From positions 1 to 64,000 of the forward strand of contig JAEYNZ010000139.1 in NCBI GenBank assembly GCA_023412195.1: 64,000 nt of DNA, in the 5' to 3' direction. A program made the translations under genes and the position numbers. Positions 9,171 through 18,317 of the stretch are shown here, piece by piece (position 1 is the first letter of the stretch; each line of letters opens with the position of its first letter). Source of the stretch: Bacteroidota bacterium (GTDB taxonomy: Bacteria > Bacteroidota > Bacteroidia > Bacteroidales > Prolixibacteraceae). The notes under the pieces are model-generated. The model made no database searches. It worked only from the letters and a program-made list of their open reading frames with translations, and had not been told where the DNA came from.

Positions 9171-9911
9171 ATGTTTGATTTTTCCTTGTTGCAATGGCTG
9201 CTTCTGTTTTTTTGTGCCATGCTGATTGGTTTATCGAAAGTAGGTGTCCCCGGTGTATCCTTGTTTGTTGTCCCTGTATTAGCCTTGATTTTTGGAGGTA
9301 AAGCTTCAACCGGTATATTGCTTCCGGTACTGATGATGGCCGACTGGTTTGGAGTTGGATATTATAATCGACATGCACAATGGAAGTATCTTTGGAAGTT
9401 ATTTCCATGGTCTTTTGCAGGAATTGGTATCGCGTTATGGGTAGGAGAGGTTATTGATGATGAATGGTTTAAGAATATTATTGCAATTCTTGTATTTGTT
9501 TGTATCGGGCTTTTACTTTGGAAGGATGTAAAAAAAGGCAGTACTATTTTTCCTGACACCTGGTGGTTTGCTGCTACAATGGGCATCCTTGGGGGGTTTG
9601 CAACTATGATCGGTAATGTAGCCGGGCCGATTTTTGCGATTTACCTGCTGGCCATGCATCTTCCAAAAAATAATTTCATCGGCACCGGTGCATGGTTTTT
9701 TTTGATTACGAACCTTGTAAAGTTTCCATTGCACATTTTTGTTTGGAAAACAATTGACCTTCAAACCCTGCTACTCGATGTCACACTTTTTCCCGGTATT
9801 GCTGCTGGGGCATTTTTCGGAATCTGGCTTATAAAAAAAATACCAGATGGAACATACAGAATTTTTGTTATTATCATTACAGCCCTTTCTGCTATGCTTT
9901 TGCTGATTTAA
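9171..9911 (+). CDS. TauE/SafE-family membrane permease
   Basis: The protein has 246 residues and about seven or eight hydrophobic segments across its whole length, the usual size for TauE/SafE (DUF81) permeases. The family's first half includes the SKVGVPGVSLFVVPVLALIFG segment (here split across helix 1-2), and the second half the GxxATMIGNVAGP loop. Members export sulfite or organosulfonates or move other small anions; the substrate here cannot be told from sequence or neighbours. It follows the DUF1232 gene but has its own promoter box. Confidence 0.88.
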   Translation: MFDFSLLQWLLLFFCAMLIGLSKVGVPGVSLFVVPVLALIFGGKASTGILLPVLMMADWFGVGYYNRHAQWKYLWKLFPWSFAGIGIALWVGEVIDDEWFKNIIAILVFVCIGLLLWKDVKKGSTIFPDTWWFAATMGILGGFATMIGNVAGPIFAIYLLAMHLPKNNFIGTGAWFFLITNLVKFPLHIFVWKTIDLQTLLLDVTLFPGIAAGAFFGIWLIKKIPDGTYRIFVIIITALSAMLLLI

Positions 9912-10002
9912 CAGCATTATCAAAAAAATTATTCTGAATTCCTTACATTTGCTTACGGGCCTTTCATAACTTTACGAAATAAATATAATTGCTGCAGGGA
10001 AA

Positions 10003-10710
10003 ATGAATCCACTTATTCATTATTTTGCGGATATAAAGATTATATCCATTCTTGATGTAGGCACAGGAACCGGAGGATTCATACCGGTTCTTCAGAAGTG
10101 TTTTCCGGAAGCATCTATTACCGGTGTCGATCCGGATTATGAATCGCTTCAGGCTGCAAAAATGAAATTTCCTGATATAAGCTTTATTGAAATGGATTCT
10201 GAAAAGCTGCAGTTTGATGATAATACTTTTGATATTGTAAATGTGTCCCTGGCACTCCACCATTTTTCCAAAGTCAGAAAAAGCCTGAAGGAAATTAAAA
10301 GGGTTGTGAAAACCGGTGGATACATCATCATTACAGAACCATTGAGTGACAATTTGAATCCTGCACAGGAAGTACATAAATTATATCACCATTTTTGCAG
10401 CCGCATTGACAGGCTGACAGGCAAATTTCACAGGAAAACCTTTACGAAAAATGCCATATTACATATTTTAAAGATGGCAGATTTGCCTGTACAATTTTAT
10501 TTCGAGCACCGCAAAAATCCTTTACTTCCTGAAAACAATGGTGAAATAGATATCCGTCTGGAAAAAATGAAAAGCATGCTTGAGCAAATTAAAAATCATC
10601 CCGAATACGAAATCATGCGTATACAATTGGATGAATTCAGAAAAAAAGCAATAAAACGGGGAATACAACCCGCCACTGATCTTGTAATTGTAATTAGAAA
10701 GATCAGTTAA
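10003..10710 (+). CDS. Class I SAM-dependent methyltransferase
   Basis: This 235-residue protein shows motif I ILDVGTGTGGF at residues 15-25, the acidic end of strand 2 (TGVDPDY), and motif IV-V (NVSLALHHFSKV). This is the Methyltransf_11 pattern seen in small-molecule methyltransferases. The substrate is not evident. The start is ATG at 10003; a near-match promoter box TAACTTTA lies at 9967-9974. It converges on atpG with 18 bases between stops. Confidence 0.82.
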   Translation: MNPLIHYFADIKIISILDVGTGTGGFIPVLQKCFPEASITGVDPDYESLQAAKMKFPDISFIEMDSEKLQFDDNTFDIVNVSLALHHFSKVRKSLKEIKRVVKTGGYIIITEPLSDNLNPAQEVHKLYHHFCSRIDRLTGKFHRKTFTKNAILHILKMADLPVQFYFEHRKNPLLPENNGEIDIRLEKMKSMLEQIKNHPEYEIMRIQLDEFRKKAIKRGIQPATDLVIVIRKIS

Positions 10711-10728
10711 AACACCTCGGACCATTTA

Positions 10729-11607
10729 TCAGCCTTTCAATGCTTCAGCTCCACTTACAATTTCTAGTATTTCCCCTGTAATGGATGCCTGTCGTACCTT
10801 GTTGTATTGAAGAGTAAGGTCTTTAAGCAATTCTGTTGCATTATCCGTTGCCTGATGCATTGCAGTCATGCGGGCTCCATGTTCGGCAGCATGTGAATCC
10901 AGAAGGGCTTTATAAAACTGCATCTTCAGAATTCTGGGAATAAGCTCCTTTACAATATATTCTTTTGAAGGCTCAAATATATAATCATAATACTGCTTTT
11001 GCCCCTTTTCTTCCTCTATCTTAACCGGAAGAAACTGTTCCGTGGTATGCACCTGTACGGCTGCATTTAAAAACTGGTTATAAACCAGCTCCACTCTGTC
11101 ATATTTCCCCGACACAAAGGCATGCATGAGTTGTTCTGCTATAGTTGATACATGTTCAAAATCAAGATGTTCAAAGAGTTCATGATTGCTTTCGACTACT
11201 TTCATCCCACGAAGTTTTACCTGCCGCTCCCCTTGTTTACCGATGCAAAAAAAATCAACCTCATCGAGCTGGTGCTGCAGGCTGTAGCGGGTATGAACCA
11301 ATTCAACTGCTTTTTTGGCAATGTTCAGGTTAAACCCTCCGCAAAGGCCACGGTTGGAAGAAATAAGCACTACAAGAATTTTTTGAGGCTCCCGGTGCAT
11401 TGTATATGCTATTTTTCCATCATCATCAAATCCTGAACTAATTGAAACAAGAATTTCATGAAGTTTGCTGGCATAAGGCCGGATCTGTATAATCGCATCC
11501 TGAGCTTTTTTCAGTTTTGCAGCCGAAACCATCTTCATGGCACTTGTCACCTGCCGTGTGGTTTTAATGGATGTAATCCTGGTCCGTATTTCTTTTAAAC
11601 CTGACAT
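10729..11607 (-). CDS. atpG: ATP synthase F1 subunit gamma
   Basis: The protein has 292 residues. The N-terminal helix (IRTRITSIKTTRQVTSAM) and the C-terminal helix (TLQYNKVRQASITGEILEIV) form the central rotor shaft. The first strand motif SNRGLCGGFN is typical. This is the last gene of the minus-strand ATP synthase cluster, 55 bases after atpA. Confidence 0.97.
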   Translation of the reverse strand: MSGLKEIRTRITSIKTTRQVTSAMKMVSAAKLKKAQDAIIQIRPYASKLHEILVSISSGFDDDGKIAYTMHREPQKILVVLISSNRGLCGGFNLNIAKKAVELVHTRYSLQHQLDEVDFFCIGKQGERQVKLRGMKVVESNHELFEHLDFEHVSTIAEQLMHAFVSGKYDRVELVYNQFLNAAVQVHTTEQFLPVKIEEEKGQKQYYDYIFEPSKEYIVKELIPRILKMQFYKALLDSHAAEHGARMTAMHQATDNATELLKDLTLQYNKVRQASITGEILEIVSGAEALKG

Positions 11608-11662
11608 CTTATATTTTAAACATCATTATGAAAACTAGGCACTCATATGGCTCCTGTTGCAA

Positions 11663-13255
11663 TTATACTTTCCTTTCGATTTTATAACGTGCAGCTACAT
11701 CTATAGCCACCTGAGTCAAAAGCTTTTCAATGTTATCATCAAACTGACCTTGCTTAATGGAATCAAGAACATCCCGGTGTTCAATTTCCAGTACCTGAAG
11801 ATATTCTGATTCAAATGTTTTAACCATATCGACGGGAACCTTTCTAAGCAATTCCTTTACACCACTATAGATCACTGCAACCTGATGTTCGACTTTCATA
11901 GGTGAATACTGTTTTTGCTTCAGGATCTCCATATTCTTCCGGCCTTTGTCAAGAACATTCATTGTTGCAGCATCGAGATCGGATCCAAATTTTGAGAAGG
12001 CTTCAAGTTCCCTGTATTGTGCCTGATCAAGTTTCAGCGTTCCTGAAATTTTCTTCATAGGTTTAATCTGGGCGTTCCCCCCTACCCGGGAAACAGAAAT
12101 ACCTACGTTAATTGCCGGCCGGAAGCCTGCATTAAACAGGTTTGTATCGAGGAATATCTGCCCGTCGGTAATAGATATGACATTGGTAGGAATGTAAGCA
12201 GAAACATCACCTGCCTGTGTTTCAATAATAGGCAATGCTGTAAGGGAACCTCCTCCCTTCACTCTGCCTTTAAGTCCTTCCGGCAAATCATTCATTTGAG
12301 CAGCAATATCATCCGATTCAATGATTTTTGCAGCTCGTTCAAGTAAACGGGAATGGAGATAAAAAACATCGCCCGGATAAGCTTCCCTTCCCGGAGGCCT
12401 TCTTAATAATAATGATACCTCTCTATATGAAACAGCCTGTTTCGATAAATCATCGAGCACAATAAGTGCATCCCTGCCTGTATCGCGAAAATATTCTCCG
12501 ATTGCCATTCCGGCATATGGCGCATAAAATTGTAAGGCAGCCGGATCGGAGGCTGTGGCAGAAACGATTACTGTATAATCCATTGCACCATATTTTGTGA
12601 GCGTGTTGGTTATATTGGCAATAGTTGAACCTTTTTGACCTACAGCTACATAAATGCAATACACAGGTTTACCCTGTTCAAAACCTTCACGCTGGTTAAT
12701 GATGGTATCTATGGCTACAGCTGTTTTTCCTGTTTGCCGGTCACCAATAATCAATTCCCGCTGGCCCCTTCCGATAGGGATCATTGCATCAATGGCTTTT
12801 AAGCCTGTCTGAAGAGGAGTTTTTACCGGTTGCCGGTAAATAACTCCCGGTGCTTTTCTTTCAAGTGGAAATTCAATTAACTCTCCCCCCAAAGGTCCTT
12901 TGCCATCAATAGGTTCACCTATTGTATTGATAACACGGCCGATGAGTTTTTCACCAACCTTGATTGAAGCAATCTGCTGCAATCTTTTTACCGTATCGCC
13001 TTCCTTAACATCTACAGAAGGTCCTAAAAGAACAGCTCCTACACTATCTTCCTCAAGGTTTAGAACAATTCCTTTCACTCCGCTTTCAAATTCAATCATT
13101 TCATTTGATTCAACATTTGAAAGGCCATAAATCCGTGCGATCCCATCGCCAACCTGCAAAACGGTACCTACTTCTTCAAGTTCGGCCTCCGATCTGAAGC
13201 TATCAAGTTGTTGCTTCAGAATTTCAGATATTTCAGCCGGTTTAATGTTTATCAT
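11663..13255 (-). CDS. atpA: ATP synthase F1 subunit alpha
   Basis: The protein has 530 residues, slightly longer than E. coli AtpA. It has the N-terminal beta-barrel, Walker A GDRQTGKTA, and the signature around PAINVGISVSRVGGNAQ. It is the regulatory nucleotide-binding subunit of F1. It lies 24 bases after atpH. The catalytic beta subunit gene is not in this cluster, so the holoenzyme needs atpD from elsewhere in the genome. Confidence 0.98.
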   Translation of the reverse strand: MINIKPAEISEILKQQLDSFRSEAELEEVGTVLQVGDGIARIYGLSNVESNEMIEFESGVKGIVLNLEEDSVGAVLLGPSVDVKEGDTVKRLQQIASIKVGEKLIGRVINTIGEPIDGKGPLGGELIEFPLERKAPGVIYRQPVKTPLQTGLKAIDAMIPIGRGQRELIIGDRQTGKTAVAIDTIINQREGFEQGKPVYCIYVAVGQKGSTIANITNTLTKYGAMDYTVIVSATASDPAALQFYAPYAGMAIGEYFRDTGRDALIVLDDLSKQAVSYREVSLLLRRPPGREAYPGDVFYLHSRLLERAAKIIESDDIAAQMNDLPEGLKGRVKGGGSLTALPIIETQAGDVSAYIPTNVISITDGQIFLDTNLFNAGFRPAINVGISVSRVGGNAQIKPMKKISGTLKLDQAQYRELEAFSKFGSDLDAATMNVLDKGRKNMEILKQKQYSPMKVEHQVAVIYSGVKELLRKVPVDMVKTFESEYLQVLEIEHRDVLDSIKQGQFDDNIEKLLTQVAIDVAARYKIERKV

Positions 13256-13279
13256 GTTTCAGATCTTCTAAAAATATTT

Positions 13280-13825
13280 TTATAATGAGGTTTGAATTAA
13301 TTTATGCCTTATTTTTTTAAGCCTGGTTAACAGGCTTGCATCAAATTGCTTGTTATCGATACTTAAAATTAATCCGCCTATAATTTTTTGATCAACTTTT
13401 TGACTCAGTTCAACCGATGCCTGAAGCTCTTTCTCCAAAATCAGGGTGATAAGTTGCAACGTTCCCTGATCCAGTTTGCTTGCAGTTGTAACCACAGCTG
13501 TTTTGATATTCTTCTCCTTACGGATCAGATCTAAAACATTCCTTGCAATTGATTCCAGAAAAATTTCCCTCTTATTGTTGCTGACAAGTTCAAGCAGGTT
13601 CATTGTGGCTGCTGTTACAGATTGACTAAAAATCTGCCTCAGCATTTTTATCTTTTGGGAAGATGAAATTACAGGACTTTTAAGCAACTGGTTAAATTCA
13701 CCCGAATGCTTACATGCTGCGATAATAGTCTCCATATCATTTTTAACCAGGGATAGGATTTTCTGTTCTTTTCCAAGCGTAAACAGAGCCTTGGCATATC
13801 TTACTGAAATTGCACTTTCATCCAT
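13280..13825 (-). CDS. atpH: ATP synthase F1 subunit delta
   Basis: The protein has 181 residues, the normal length for delta/OSCP. It begins with the family pattern of an early RYAKALF helix and ends with the IIGGLILSIDNKQFDASLL region. Delta joins the F1 head to the b-subunit stalk. Six bases separate it from atpF upstream, as expected within this operon. Confidence 0.95.
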   Translation of the reverse strand: MDESAISVRYAKALFTLGKEQKILSLVKNDMETIIAACKHSGEFNQLLKSPVISSSQKIKMLRQIFSQSVTAATMNLLELVSNNKREIFLESIARNVLDLIRKEKNIKTAVVTTASKLDQGTLQLITLILEKELQASVELSQKVDQKIIGGLILSIDNKQFDASLLTRLKKIRHKLIQTSL

Positions 13826-13831
13826 ATCTGA

Positions 13832-14326
13832 TTAATTCAACTTAATTTCGTCGATCATTTTTTTAACCATTTCACGTTGTTCCCTGTCGTTGGTCATCTC
13901 CTTCCTGATTACCTTTTCAGCAATCAAAAGAGATAATTCAGTCACCTGAAGTTTAATTTCATTGATGGCTTTGGCCTTTTCGTTCTGAATCTGAGTGCGG
14001 GCTTCGCTTATACTTTTCTGAGTCTCAGACATAGCTTTCTCTTTTGCCTCGGCAATAATTTTGTCTTTCATAGATAACGCATCACGCATGATAGATTCTT
14101 TTTCCTTACGTGCCTGTACAAGTAATTCTTCGTTACCAGCCTTCAGTTTCTCCATTTCCCTCCGTGCTTCCTGAGCAGCATTCAGGGCACTTGCAATTGA
14201 ATCTTCACGTTCATGCAAAGCATTCAGAATGGGTTTCCATGCAAAGCGTTTCAGCACAAAAGCCACAATACCAAAAACAATGATCATCCAGAAAATAGTC
14301 CCAACATTTGGTGTTACGAGTTCCAT
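13832..14326 (-). CDS. atpF: ATP synthase F0 subunit b
   Basis: The protein has 164 residues. A single N-terminal membrane helix (residues about 8-25) is followed by a long charged coiled coil rich in Ala, Glu, Lys and Arg, the peripheral stalk. The start is the ATG that keeps the membrane helix near the N-terminus. An intergenic hairpin separates it from atpE. Confidence 0.95.
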   Translation of the reverse strand: MELVTPNVGTIFWMIIVFGIVAFVLKRFAWKPILNALHEREDSIASALNAAQEARREMEKLKAGNEELLVQARKEKESIMRDALSMKDKIIAEAKEKAMSETQKSISEARTQIQNEKAKAINEIKLQVTELSLLIAEKVIRKEMTNDREQREMVKKMIDEIKLN

Positions 14327-14364
14327 AATCAGATAATATCTTATTTTTAAAAAATTGTCAAAGA

Positions 14365-14401
14365 GGAACAGGCCCCCGGCAATCCCGAAGGCTCTTGTTC
14401 C
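14365..14401 (-). promoter_or_regulatory. Intercistronic hairpin between atpE and atpF
   Basis: GGAACA at 14365-14370 pairs with TGTTCC at 14396-14401, with further GC-rich pairing inside. There is no T-tract directly after the stem. Such a hairpin after the c-subunit gene may stabilise upstream mRNA or act as a weak attenuator, which would suit the high copy number of subunit c. The function is inferred. Confidence 0.4.
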
Positions 14402-14412
14402 AGTTCATTTTG

Positions 14413-14679
14413 TTACACAAATAAAACCAATGCACAAACAATGACAGCGAAAAAGGAAACACCTTCAATCAGAGCCGCTGATACAATCATGTTTGAACGG
14501 ATATCACCACTGGCTTCCGGCTGCCGGGCAATGGCCTCCATTGCACTTGCACCGATCCGGCTGATTCCGTATCCTGCACCGATGGCAGAAAAAGCAGCTC
14601 CCAATGCTGCACCTATTCCGTTTAATTGGGCGGCACTTTCGCTAACCTGTAACAATACGCTTAAAATAGCTGATAACAT
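14413..14679 (-). CDS. atpE: ATP synthase F0 subunit c
   Basis: The protein has 88 residues and forms a two-helix hairpin: an alanine- and glycine-rich first helix, the polar loop ARQPEA, and a second helix with the ion-binding glutamate in ALIEGV. I see neither the Gln in helix 1 nor the Glu-Ser pair that mark sodium-binding rings, so proton coupling is likely. A longer open frame reaches 14787, but its extra 36 residues overlap the end of atpB; ATG at 14679 gives the normal length. Confidence 0.95.
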   Translation of the reverse strand: MLSAILSVLLQVSESAAQLNGIGAALGAAFSAIGAGYGISRIGASAMEAIARQPEASGDIRSNMIVSAALIEGVSFFAVIVCALVLFV

Positions 14680-14701
14680 AGCAGTTAAAATTAAATTTAT
14701 A

Positions 14702-15814
14702 CTAATGATGTTCTGCTGTTGCCATTCCGAAATAAATGGCTGACAGCAGGGTAAAAACATAAGCCTGAATAAACGATACCAATACATCGAGCATCATGAT
14801 AAACACAGAAAAAACAACAGATACCGGGCTTACTCCGTAACCGGCCACAAGGCCCATTGAACTGCTGAATATAAAAATCAAACTAATAAAAACTGTAATA
14901 ATCAAATGACCGGCCAGCATATTGGCATACAATCGAACCATAAGCACAAATGGCTTGGTTATCATACCAGTAATTTCAAGAAAAGGCATCAGGGGAATGG
15001 GTAATTTTAGCCATAGTGGCACATCCGGATTAAAAATCTCCTTCCAGTAATGTTTATTTCCCCGAATATTTGTTATAAAAAAAGTAAATAAAGCCAGTAC
15101 CAATGTCACAGAGATGTTACCGGTGACATTGGCTCCAAAAGGAAATAATGGAATTAATCCCAAAAGATTATTTAGCAGAATAAAAAAGAACAATGAAAGT
15201 AACGGGGGCATAAACTTTTTGTAATGCTCACCAATGGAAGGTTTGGCAATTTCATCCCTTATAAAAACAATAACCGGTTCCAGCAAGTTCTGAACACCAG
15301 AGGGCGCTTTCCCCCTGTTCTGCCTTGCAGAATGAACTGCAGAAAACAGAAGCAGACACAGGACAATAGAAGCAAAAATAGCTCCTGCAACTACCTTTGT
15401 AATTGATAAGTCAACAGGACGGCCGATTTCCTGGCCTTGCTCATCAACTTCTACTATTTTACCATTAAATTGTTCGGAATGTGATAACCTGAAGCCCTTA
15501 TAATCATCATGACCGTGGTGAAACTTCGAAGACATGAAAACATGAAACTTTTCCCCCTCATGAAGTTCAGGATACTTACTGATCAGAATCACAGGAAGTG
15601 GAATACTTACATGACTTTCACCCAAGGTAAAAATATGCCATTCATAAGCATCAAGAACATGTTCAATAACAAATTTTCCTGCGTCAAACGATTTCTCTGA
15701 ATGTGAATCAACAGGAGGATGTTCCTCATCTCCTGTAATATTTGCTGCAGCCAGCCCAATGCATAAGAATACAGTTAAAAAAGCTGCAAAAAAAGTTTTT
15801 GCTATAGTAGGCAT
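14702..15814 (-). CDS. atpB: ATP synthase F0 subunit a
   Basis: The protein has 370 residues, longer than the roughly 270 of E. coli AtpB. The extra length is an N-terminal signal-like segment and a His-rich extracytoplasmic region of about 110 residues, a known trait of Bacteroidota. The conserved channel arginine lies in the segment LMVRLYANMLAGHL. A promoter box at 15840-15847 suggests atpB starts its own transcript as well as sharing the upstream one. Confidence 0.96.
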   Translation of the reverse strand: MPTIAKTFFAAFLTVFLCIGLAAANITGDEEHPPVDSHSEKSFDAGKFVIEHVLDAYEWHIFTLGESHVSIPLPVILISKYPELHEGEKFHVFMSSKFHHGHDDYKGFRLSHSEQFNGKIVEVDEQGQEIGRPVDLSITKVVAGAIFASIVLCLLLFSAVHSARQNRGKAPSGVQNLLEPVIVFIRDEIAKPSIGEHYKKFMPPLLSLFFFILLNNLLGLIPLFPFGANVTGNISVTLVLALFTFFITNIRGNKHYWKEIFNPDVPLWLKLPIPLMPFLEITGMITKPFVLMVRLYANMLAGHLIITVFISLIFIFSSSMGLVAGYGVSPVSVVFSVFIMMLDVLVSFIQAYVFTLLSAIYFGMATAEHH

Positions 15815-15839
15815 GTTATTTCCTGTTTTTCAAGCTTGA

Positions 15840-15847
15840 CAAAATTA
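15840..15847 (-). promoter_or_regulatory. Candidate -7 promoter box upstream of atpB
   Basis: Minus-strand TAATTTTG fits TAnnTTTG and lies 25 bases before the atpB start, inside a 139-base gap. It may be an internal promoter of the ATP synthase cluster. Confidence 0.45.
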
Positions 15848-15953
15848 AAAGATTTTTCAAAGTATCTGGTTGTTATTGATATATAATTCTATAAATACTT
15901 TAAAGTATTATAATTATCAGCTATCAGCAAAACATCCATTACGAAAAAAAGTT

Positions 15954-16334
15954 TTAGACACGTGTAACCCTTCCCAAATCAGATATCTCAATAAAAGTAA
16001 ATGTAATGTAAACAACAACAAGGGAAACAACAAAAACGGCTGCATTTTCATTGTTGGAGGCGAGATAAATAATGGCAAATGCTGAATATATAACCAGCCT
16101 GAGTACAGACATAAGCATGCTGCTCCTAACAAATTTACCCATATCTTTTTTTGCCATCCAACGCTGATAGCCATGACCTGAAATAGAGGCAAGCATAAAG
16201 AAGATCAACATCCACGGTAATATGGGAAGATATTTATGGGGAAGATAAAAATAAAATATAATGGCCCCAAGTATGCTCAAGGCAAGAGCAGCAATTACAA
16301 TTTTAAGAGAAAACCTGAATAATTCCCCTCTCAT
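15954..16334 (-). CDS. AtpI-like membrane protein of the ATP synthase operon
   Basis: The protein has about 126 residues from the ATG at 16334, with four hydrophobic segments in the AtpI (F0 assembly factor) arrangement. I assign it by size, topology and place between atpZ and atpB, not by a firm motif. A longer frame starts at 16409, but the inner ATG overlaps the atpZ stop by one base (TAATG), a strong sign of translational coupling. Confidence 0.7.
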   Translation of the reverse strand: MRGELFRFSLKIVIAALALSILGAIIFYFYLPHKYLPILPWMLIFFMLASISGHGYQRWMAKKDMGKFVRSSMLMSVLRLVIYSAFAIIYLASNNENAAVFVVSLVVVYITFTFIEISDLGRVTRV

Positions 16335-16552
16335 TATTTTAATAATTTCCGGATTGTATAAATAACTGTTCCAATGACTGATAAAACCATGAGGATAAGG
16401 GTAAACCACATAAAGTTGTTTTCCATGGCCCGATCAATTTTATACCCCAAAAATGTACTTAACCCTATCATCCCCATCATTTCAAAAGCCAGACTGGAGT
16501 ACCGGATAAACGAATCAAACCTGTTTTTGTTCTTTCGGAATTGGTCTTTCAT
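16334..16552 (-). CDS. atpZ: AtpZ/AtpI-family ATP synthase accessory protein
   Basis: This 72-residue protein has a charged N-terminus and two membrane helices with the family pattern GMIGLSTFLGYKIDR in the first. AtpZ works with AtpI in assembly or ion supply of F1F0 in other bacteria. Its first 38 bases overlap the end of the bactofilin gene in another frame, which ties the two genes to one transcript. Confidence 0.88.
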   Translation of the reverse strand: MKDQFRKNKNRFDSFIRYSSLAFEMMGMIGLSTFLGYKIDRAMENNFMWFTLILMVLSVIGTVIYTIRKLLK

Positions 16553-16925
16553 TTACTGCTGATGCATTTTTAACATCACCCATAGTGCATGTGCCGGTAA
16601 ACAGTGAACCGGGCTCAACCGAAAGTTTTCCTGCCACCAGCTCCCCGAGTATTTTGGCTGATGCTTTCATTGTCAGCATTTCTGACACAATAATTTTTCC
16701 TTTGATATACCCTGCAACCTCGATGTTGTTACAATCAATTTCGCCTTCCACTCTTCCGTTAGGTCCGATTACAAGTCTGCCTTTCGCCCCAATGTTCCCA
16801 ATGAGTTCTCCATCAATGCGAATATCCCCGTTTGCAATTATATCTCCTTTTATCACCGTACCTTCATTGATGATATTGATGGCTTGATTGGTATTTTCGC
16901 CGAAGTTGGTAGTTTGCTTTGCCAT
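16515..16925 (-). CDS. Bactofilin (polymer-forming cytoskeletal protein)
   Basis: The protein has about 136 residues. The core (about 20-115) has the regular short-strand repeats of bactofilin: VIKGDI, IRIDGEL, GNIGAKGRLVIG, VEGEIDCNNI, GYIKGKII. These stack into a right-handed beta helix that self-assembles into filaments at the membrane. Flanking tails are short and polar. ATG at 16925 (MAKQTT) gives the usual N-terminus; 16937 also has an ATG. The gene is first in the ATP synthase cluster and overlaps atpZ by 38 bases. Confidence 0.9.
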   Translation of the reverse strand: MAKQTTNFGENTNQAINIINEGTVIKGDIIANGDIRIDGELIGNIGAKGRLVIGPNGRVEGEIDCNNIEVAGYIKGKIIVSEMLTMKASAKILGELVAGKLSVEPGSLFTGTCTMGDVKNASAVNERPIPKEQKQV

Positions 16926-17108
16926 TTTGAATTTCATTATATTCAACCAGTATAAATTACCCTAACACCTTATTTATCCGGATGAAATTACGAAATTTTA
17001 TCAGACAAAAAAGCAAAATTTATACATCTTGCAGATTTAACGTTTGCATCATCCTGAATGTCAACTAAATCATTAAAAAAAATCAATGTATAGATGAAAA
17101 AATGAAGT

Positions 17109-18104
17109 TTAGCTGCTGTATGCCCACTTCAGGTAAATACTGCCCCAGGTAAACCCTGCACCAAATGCTGCAAGAATTATATTATCACCTTTTTTTAATT
17201 GTTTTTCAAAATCCCACAGGCAAAGCGGAATGGTTGCAGCCGTAGTATTGCCATACTTTTCAATATTGATCATTACCTTATCCTTGCTGACACCCATTCT
17301 CCTTGCAGTGGCATCGATGATACGCATATTGGCCTGATGTGGTACAAGCCAGGCAATATCGCCGGGTTCCAGGTGGTGCCTTTTCATAATTTCCGCAGCC
17401 ACATCTGCCATCCCTGTTACGGCATATTTAAATACAGTTTGTCCTTCCTGATAAACAAAATGTTCATTATTACTGACAGTATCAAATGACGCAGGCTTAA
17501 GTGACCCTCCGGCTTTCATATGCAGGTGGTGCCTGCCCAGGCCATCTACATGGTGAATGTAATCCATTACTCCCAGTTCCTCTATTGTAGGCTCCAGCAA
17601 AACTGCAGTACCTGCATCTCCGAACAACGGACAGGTAGTGCGGTCTTTATAATTTGTAATAGCCGACATTTTATCGGCACCAACAACAATAACTTTGCGA
17701 TACCGGCCAGATTCAATAAATTGAGTGGCAGTTGCCAGGGCAAAAATAAAACCGGAGCAGGCTGCATTTAAATCAAAACTCCAGGCATTATGAATATCAG
17801 CTTTATGTGCAATAATATTTGCTGTTGCAGGAAAAGGCATATCAGGAGTAATTGTAGCACAAATAAGCAGATCAACCTCTTCGGCTTTAGTGGATGTTTT
17901 TTTTAATAACTCCTTAACGGCTTCAGCACCCATATCACTTGTTGCTTTTCCCTCTCCTTTTAAAATCCGGCGTTCCTTAATCCCAATGCGCTGCATGATC
18001 CATTCGTCAGAAGTTTCAACCAAAGTGCTCAATTCATGATTATTAAGCCGGTATTCAGGAAGAAATGCCCCTACCCCTGTTATTGCTGCTCTTATTTTGG
18101 CCAT
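17109..18104 (-). CDS. fabH: Beta-ketoacyl-ACP synthase III
   Basis: The protein has 331 residues, the normal length. The triad is visible: Cys116 (DLNAACSGF), His in VPHQANMRI, and Asn in YGNTTAATIP. It condenses acetyl- or branched acyl-CoA with malonyl-ACP to start fatty acid synthesis. It follows DUF177 and rpmF as in many bacteria, but plsX is not between them, and a strong hairpin separates it from rpmF, so it may have its own promoter in the 200-base gap. Confidence 0.96.
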   Translation of the reverse strand: MAKIRAAITGVGAFLPEYRLNNHELSTLVETSDEWIMQRIGIKERRILKGEGKATSDMGAEAVKELLKKTSTKAEEVDLLICATITPDMPFPATANIIAHKADIHNAWSFDLNAACSGFIFALATATQFIESGRYRKVIVVGADKMSAITNYKDRTTCPLFGDAGTAVLLEPTIEELGVMDYIHHVDGLGRHHLHMKAGGSLKPASFDTVSNNEHFVYQEGQTVFKYAVTGMADVAAEIMKRHHLEPGDIAWLVPHQANMRIIDATARRMGVSKDKVMINIEKYGNTTAATIPLCLWDFEKQLKKGDNIILAAFGAGFTWGSIYLKWAYSS

Positions 18105-18270
18105 TATTTATCTGGTTTTATTTTCAGGTGGCGAATATAACCTGAAAACATGTTTGTTTGGGAAAAGCTTCCCTGATATTAAGTAATAGTTAAAATCAAA
18201 AAGATTATACTAATACAGAAAATAAATGAGTTACTGGTGCTTAAGAAAAGATTCGGGTGGATATCATTTT

Positions 18271-18313
18271 ATTAAAAGAAAAACCATCTGTTTCCGATGG
18301 TTTTTCTTTTAAT
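18271..18313 (-). terminator. Terminator after rpmF
   Basis: A perfect 18-base inverted repeat: arms at 18271-18288 and 18296-18313 with a 7-base loop. The inner part is CCATC/GATGG and the outer part A/T-rich, so either strand has a U-tract in the lower stem. It begins 5 bases after the rpmF stop and is probably a Rho-independent terminator for the DUF177-rpmF transcript. Confidence 0.85.
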
Positions 18314-18317
18314 TCTT

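Noticed and set aside
14680..14787. Longer N-terminus for atpE
   Set aside because: It would overlap atpB and give a length not seen for subunit c.
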